Assembly (NCBI RefSeq): GCF_902143375.2
Contig: NZ_CABFVA020000065.1
Location: 1 to 64,000 of the forward strand
Source: Methylacidimicrobium tartarophylax
GTDB taxonomy: Bacteria; Verrucomicrobiota; Verrucomicrobiia; Methylacidiphilales; Methylacidiphilaceae
Direction: 5' to 3'
DNA length: 64,000 bases
Of this stretch, positions 60,249-64,000 are shown piece after piece; the first letter of the stretch is position 1, and each line of letters opens with the position of its first letter. A program made the position numbers and the translations under genes. The notes under the pieces were generated by a model. That model was not told the DNA's origin, did no database searches, and was given only the letters and a program-made list of their open reading frames with translations.

Positions 60249-61706
60249 ATGGCAGAAACTTTGGAATCCAAGGAGACCCCGGTGAAGGTGTCCTCCGGCG
60301 AAGTTGACCCGTCGCTGCGGGCTCCTTTCCTATGGCTTCTTGGGCCGGCAGCCGTTTGGCTCTCGGTGGCGACCATCCTGGCTCTGCTCGGCAGTCTCAA
60401 GCTCGTCGATCCTCGCTTCCTGGGTACGTGGGGTTGGCTCACCTTCGGAAGGATCAGCCCGGCCGCTTTCCTGAGCTTTGTCTACGGATTCGGCATTCCG
60501 GTGGGACTGAGCGCGGCTCTCTGGGCCGTCACGAAGGGAGGGCGGCTTCCGCTTCTCGGGCGGCGATGGTGCCTTGCCTCTTCCTTCCTTTGGAACGTGG
60601 GATTGTGGGGCGGAATCACCGGAGTACTCGCTGGGGAGAGCCGATCTCTCTCCTGGCTTGGATTGCCGACCTTCTCCCTCCCGTCCCTGGGGTTAGGCTA
60701 CCTTTTGTCGGCGGGTTGGTTGGTCGCTGCTCTCGTGAGCCGATGGGAGGAAGCGTCGCTCGCGTTGCGTTTTCTCCTTCTGGGGTTGGTCTGGATTCCG
60801 TGGGCGGGAGGCGCTGCGGCGCTCATGCTGCACGATCCGGCGGTGCGCGGGGTGGCCATGGGTTCGCTCGAATGGTGGTTCAACGACGGTCTGCTCTATG
60901 CGGGCTTAGGGGCATTCGCGCTCGGCATCGTCTATCTCCTTGCTCCCTCCTCTCTGGGTCGCCCTCTCGCTTTTTCCGGACTCGGCCGCTTAGCCTTTTG
61001 GACTTGGGCTCTCTTTGCCAATCTTGCCGGGACGGCGCATCTGGTGGGCGGGCCTTTCCCTCTCTGGATGGTTTCTTTGGGCGTCTCCTCTCGCTTTCTG
61101 CTCTGGGTGGCAGCCGTTGCGGTCGGGGTGGGATTTTGGGTCGCGGCCCGCAGGCTGCCGGCGGAGAAGAGAGAATGGGATCCGAGTTGGCATTTCCTCC
61201 GGTTCGGCATGAGCTCTTTTTTGGTCGCTGCGGGACTGGGGGCGCTGCTCGTCCTGCCGGCTTGGAGCCGATATGTGCACTACACCGTTCTGGAAGAGGC
61301 TCAGCTCGTTCTCTTCCTGTACGGCTTTTTGGGTATGACTTTCTTTTCTCTGCTCTACGCCCTCTTGCCGCAGCTGCTGGGTCGTCCCTGGCCGTCGCCG
61401 ACCTTGTCGAAGGTCCACTTCTGGCTCAGCAGCTATGGAATCAGTTTTCTGGTGGGCCTGCTGGCCGTCGGCGGACTCTTTCAGGGCGTGGGGCTCGACG
61501 AGCCCGACCTCCCCGTTCATGACGTCATCGTCTTGCTGCTCCCCTTTCTGCGCAGCGCAGCAGCGCCGGCGACGGCCTTGTTAGCCGGTCACGCGGTTTT
61601 CGGGTTGCATCTCCTTTGGCTGATCCTGGAAAGCGGTTCGAGCCGCCGTGGGGACGAAGAAACGGCACTTGCGCACGCCGATATCGAAGGAGTTCGCACG
61701 CCGTGA
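60249..61706 (+). CDS. CcoN-like oxidase subunit I homologue lacking heme and copper ligands
   Basis: 485 residues from MAETLESKET (GAGGAG ten bases upstream); an ATG at 60225 overlaps the previous stop. About 12 transmembrane helices align with cbb3 oxidase subunit CcoN: LTFGRISPAAFLSFVYGFGI replaces the low-spin-heme R-P-L-H-T site, EWWFNDGLLYAGLGAFALGI replaces W-W-Y-G-H-N-A, AGTAHLVGGPFPLW replaces G-P-H-H-L-H-Y, and YTVLEEAQLVLFLYGFLGMT replaces the helix X W-T-I-x-H-V-H-L-G region. Nearly all histidines expected for hemes and CuB are absent, so it cannot catalyse oxygen reduction as CcoN does. It may be a structural or quinone-related membrane partner. Assignment rests on motif alignment by eye. 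Confidence 0.7.
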   Translation: MAETLESKETPVKVSSGEVDPSLRAPFLWLLGPAAVWLSVATILALLGSLKLVDPRFLGTWGWLTFGRISPAAFLSFVYGFGIPVGLSAALWAVTKGGRLPLLGRRWCLASSFLWNVGLWGGITGVLAGESRSLSWLGLPTFSLPSLGLGYLLSAGWLVAALVSRWEEASLALRFLLLGLVWIPWAGGAAALMLHDPAVRGVAMGSLEWWFNDGLLYAGLGAFALGIVYLLAPSSLGRPLAFSGLGRLAFWTWALFANLAGTAHLVGGPFPLWMVSLGVSSRFLLWVAAVAVGVGFWVAARRLPAEKREWDPSWHFLRFGMSSFLVAAGLGALLVLPAWSRYVHYTVLEEAQLVLFLYGFLGMTFFSLLYALLPQLLGRPWPSPTLSKVHFWLSSYGISFLVGLLAVGGLFQGVGLDEPDLPVHDVIVLLLPFLRSAAAPATALLAGHAVFGLHLLWLILESGSSRRGDEETALAHADIEGVRTP

Positions 61707-62296
61707 CGGAGCAGAAACGAGTTCTTCTGGGCATCCTCCTGGCGACAGGGGTGGGATGGCTGCTGCTCGCCTGGCTGCCTCTGCGAAAGCTCGGGCCTGC
61801 CGGCGCGTCGGCCGATGGAGCACCCTTCGGACGTGCGGCCCTTGGCGGCGAGGTCTACGCGGCCAACGGATGCGCCTCCTGTCACACGCAGGTTGTTCGG
61901 CCGCCGAATCTAGGTTCTGATATTGCCCGGGGTTGGGGGGCGCGTCGGACGCTGCCGTCGGATTATCGAGAGGAGCATGTCATCCCCTTGGGGGTGCTTC
62001 GTCTAGGGCCCGATCTTTCCGACGTGGGAGAGCGCCGCACCGATCCCCGCTGGTACTATCGCTTTTTGTACGATCCTCGGGTCATTTATCCAGGCACGGT
62101 CATGCCGTCCTACCGATACCTTTTCGCGCGCGTCCCGCTGTTGGGAACCCCGCTGCCCGACTCTCTTCCCCTCTCCGGCCGAGATGCGCCCCGGCCAGGG
62201 TTCCAGGTCGTGCCCGGACCGGAGGCTCGGGCCCTGGTGGCCTATCTGCTATCCCTTAAAAGAGTGCCGCCCGGGGAGACGGGCAAGACGCCATGA
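61703..62296 (+). CDS. CcoO-like membrane-bound monoheme cytochrome c
   Basis: 197 residues from GTG 61703 with AAGGAG upstream, overlapping the preceding stop by GTGA. One N-terminal transmembrane helix (VLLGILLATGVGWLLLAWLP). GGEVYAANGCASCHTQVVRP is the hallmark of CcoO (x-x-C-x-x-C-H-T/S-Q-x-V-R-P). Further CcoO features are GWGARRTLPSDYREEHVIPL, GVLRLGPDLSDVGERR, and WYYRFLYDPRVIYPGTVMPS with the Met axial ligand, then YRYLF. Lies directly after the CcoN-like gene, as ccoO follows ccoN. Confidence 0.85.
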   Translation: MTEQKRVLLGILLATGVGWLLLAWLPLRKLGPAGASADGAPFGRAALGGEVYAANGCASCHTQVVRPPNLGSDIARGWGARRTLPSDYREEHVIPLGVLRLGPDLSDVGERRTDPRWYYRFLYDPRVIYPGTVMPSYRYLFARVPLLGTPLPDSLPLSGRDAPRPGFQVVPGPEARALVAYLLSLKRVPPGETGKTP

Positions 62297-62940
62297 ATTG
62301 CGAAGATCAGCCCGAGAGAAGGGGCCAGGAGATCTCTTCGAAAGAACGCCTCCCCTGTTTCTTTCTAGTGTTTTCGACCGTCATCGTGCTCTTTGCGGGG
62401 GGCTTTTTCCTCCGGTATAGCGGGGGCTTGCGCTGGGACGTCTATGACGCAAGCGGGTATCTTGCCGGTCTTCCCCGGCCGACTGCGACCAGCGCTGTGC
62501 TCGCGGGCGGGCCGGCGCAAAAGCCTGCGGCGGTCAATCCGATCCAAGTTGGCCAGGACGTCTACCAAGCGAACTGCGCCGCCTGCCATCAGCCCACCGG
62601 TCAGGGGATGAGCGGCCAGTTTCCTCCGGTCGCCGGCTCGGACTGGGTCAATGGGGATCCGCGGGTGCTGGCGGCAATGGTCCTTGGCGGCTTACAGGGA
62701 CCCGTTCGGGTTGCGGGAGCGGAATACAACGGGATGATGCCGGCTTGGAAGACGGTGCTCAACGATGCCAAGATCGCGGCGGTCCTGACCTTTCTGCGTC
62801 AGTCGTGGGGCAATCACGGTTCCGCCGTCGAAGAAGACCAGGTGAAGTCGGTCCGAGCGGAGACGGCAAACCATGCGGCGCCCTGGAAGGTCGAGGAGGT
62901 AGAGACACTCGGCAAGAGTGCGGGGAAAGAAGCAAAATAG
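62293..62940 (+). CDS. Membrane-anchored monoheme cytochrome c
   Basis: 215 residues; ATG 62293 overlaps the previous stop (ATGA). Transmembrane helix at ~22-41 (CFFLVFSTVIVLFAGGFFLR). One heme site, NCAACHQPTGQGMSGQFPPV, with typical class I cytochrome flanks and a Met ligand candidate in YNGMMPAWKTVLNDAKIAAV. C-terminal tail rich in Glu/Lys. Comparable to a single-heme CcoP-like or SoxX-like subunit. It completes a CcoN/O/P-like gene trio placed between ACIII and coxA. Confidence 0.85.
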   Translation: MNCEDQPERRGQEISSKERLPCFFLVFSTVIVLFAGGFFLRYSGGLRWDVYDASGYLAGLPRPTATSAVLAGGPAQKPAAVNPIQVGQDVYQANCAACHQPTGQGMSGQFPPVAGSDWVNGDPRVLAAMVLGGLQGPVRVAGAEYNGMMPAWKTVLNDAKIAAVLTFLRQSWGNHGSAVEEDQVKSVRAETANHAAPWKVEEVETLGKSAGKEAK

Positions 62941-63179
62941 AACGAAAAAGGCACGTCCGCCTGGCCTGTTTCCTCTGGGGGAAGCACGTACCCTCGGGCG
63001 AACCCCTAGGCAAGAATCCTCCCAAAGCCGTCTGAGCCGATGGAAAGGCGCCAGGCATTGGAGAAGCTTGTGTGCGAACTTGTTAGGACAAGCGGAGTAG
63101 AAAAATCTTGTCAGCGTGCGCGGAAACGATTCAGTTGTAATATAAGGAAGCGACGATAGAATTTAGCGTTCTAAAAGCC

Positions 63180-64000
63180 ATGAAGGAAGAAACGGGAGTG
63201 CCGCAGGAAATGAACGAGCAGGGGGTTGCGACGGGAGGGCCGCACGGCGGCGGGAGCGGAACGGCCGCGCACGGAGCCGGCCATCACGAACACCAGATTG
63301 AGCTATCGTGGTGGAGACATTACGTCTTTTCCACCGACCACAAGGTGATCGGCATCCAGTACATGATCACCTCTCTGCTCGTTGCCCTCTTCGGTTTCGG
63401 GCTGATGGTGGTGATGCGCTGGCAGCTCTCGTTCCCGGGCAAGCCCGTGCCGGTCATCGGTCCGCTCTTGACTGCGGTGTTCGGCGCCAACCTGGCCCCA
63501 GGCGGCGTGATGACCCCGAATCTCTACAACTCCTTCGGAGCCATCCACGGAACGATGATGATCTTCATGGCGATCGTTCCGGCACTCTTCGCCGGCTTCG
63601 GCAACTTCGTCGTCCCCTTGCAGCTCGGTGCCCCAGACATGGCTTTTCCTCGCCTCAACATGGCGAGCTTTTGGAGCTTCTTCGTGGGTGTCGTGATCAT
63701 GCTCGGGAGCTTTCTGGTTCCCGGAGGAGCGGCGAAGTCGGGTTGGACCTCCTATCCGCCCCTGGCCGATATCGCCGACACGGGAATGGGCTTCGAACCG
63801 ATTCTCAACGGGCAGACTCTCTGGCTGATCGGCATGGCCTTCAACATTACTGGATCGCTCCTCGGCTCGATCAATATCATTGCCACGATCATTCAGCTGC
63901 GTGCCCCCGGCCTGCAATGGATGCGGCTGCCCGTCTTCGTCTGGTCCGAGCTGGTCACGGCTTTTCTCTTGCTCCTGGCGTTTCCGCCGCTCGAATCGGC
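63180..64000 (+). CDS. coxA: Cytochrome c oxidase subunit I (aa3 type), partial
   Basis: Start ATG 63180 opens a frame that runs to the end of the window (~273 residues seen). A His/Gly-rich N-terminus (HGGGSGTAAHGAGHHEHQIE) precedes WRHYVFSTDHKVIGIQYMIT, the invariant start of COX1, then NSFGAIHGTMMIFMAIVPAL with the low-spin heme His in helix II and FVVPLQLGAPDMAFPRLNMA then SFWSFF. This is a true catalytic subunit, in contrast to the CcoN-like gene. A TAATAT (63138-63143) with a nearby AAGGAAG may be promoter or leader elements in the 239-bp gap before it. No coxB lies between actF and coxA; it may follow outside the window. Confidence 0.93.
   Translation, partial: MKEETGVPQEMNEQGVATGGPHGGGSGTAAHGAGHHEHQIELSWWRHYVFSTDHKVIGIQYMITSLLVALFGFGLMVVMRWQLSFPGKPVPVIGPLLTAVFGANLAPGGVMTPNLYNSFGAIHGTMMIFMAIVPALFAGFGNFVVPLQLGAPDMAFPRLNMASFWSFFVGVVIMLGSFLVPGGAAKSGWTSYPPLADIADTGMGFEPILNGQTLWLIGMAFNITGSLLGSINIIATIIQLRAPGLQWMRLPVFVWSELVTAFLLLLAFPPLES

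Noticed and set aside
60249-61706. Annotation as a functional cbb3 oxidase subunit I
   Set aside because: The histidines expected for heme and copper binding are replaced at each recognisable site, so a catalytic role is not supported.
1-64000. CRISPR arrays, rRNA genes and complete insertion sequences
   Set aside because: No regularly spaced repeats, no rRNA-like sequence and no intact transposase with terminal repeats were seen on reading either strand.

Overview
The window comes from a GC-rich Gram-negative bacterium. The combination of genes points to the Verrucomicrobiota, and an acidophilic Methylacidiphilales-type organism is a reasonable guess. The pointers are an alternative complex III (ACIII) operon feeding an aa3-type oxidase, a hopanoid radical-SAM enzyme (HpnH), an insert-bearing large IspG, and a lipoprotein and outer-membrane apparatus. 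The taxonomic assignment is inference: no rRNA or methane-oxidation gene lies in the window. None of the five tRNA genes encodes its CCA end.

Layout. 0.2-2.1 kb: aspartokinase and a membrane-anchored TPR protein. 2.2-7.4 kb: an accessory region beginning at a tRNA-Thr gene. It holds gene debris, an Mrr-type restriction endonuclease, a truncated serine recombinase, and a tightly coupled operon of a membrane-anchored CbbX/SpoVK-like AAA+ ATPase with two single-pass membrane proteins and a secreted protein. Transposase debris follows. 7.4-18 kb: NAD kinase with a PTS IIA-like partner, tRNA-Ser, a large unknown membrane protein, two tandem UMF1-type MFS transporters, a secreted heptaheme cytochrome c and a secreted coiled-coil/TPR protein. 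18-24 kb: trpC-trpF-trpB, gmk, a CoaC-type decarboxylase with a lysine-rich tail, purE and purK.

24-38 kb: cell-envelope functions. These are unknown secreted and membrane proteins, tRNA-Leu, a D,D-carboxypeptidase, GT4 glycosyltransferases, a trypsin-like protease whose 3' end runs antisense through a porin gene, a four-gene glycan operon ending in a PHP-glycosyltransferase fusion, and an M3 peptidase. 38-51 kb: hpf, cimA, lgt, thrS-infC-rpmI-rplT, the isoprenoid genes dxr and ispG flanking rseP, tatA, hpnH and pgeF, then tRNA-Pro and tRNA-Met.

52-64 kb: a respiratory cluster, actA, actB, a fused actC-actD, actE, actF, a small anchored protein, a CcoN-like protein that has lost the expected histidine ligands, a CcoO-like cytochrome, a further monoheme cytochrome, and the start of an aa3-type coxA that runs off the window. 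Quinol oxidised by ACIII would pass electrons through its hemes to the terminal oxidase; the CcoNO-like module is placed where it could relay or organise that transfer.

The two most promising undescribed items are the island-borne membrane AAA+ operon (4.0-6.5 kb) and the ligand-less CcoN/CcoO-like module between ACIII and the aa3 oxidase (60.2-62.9 kb).
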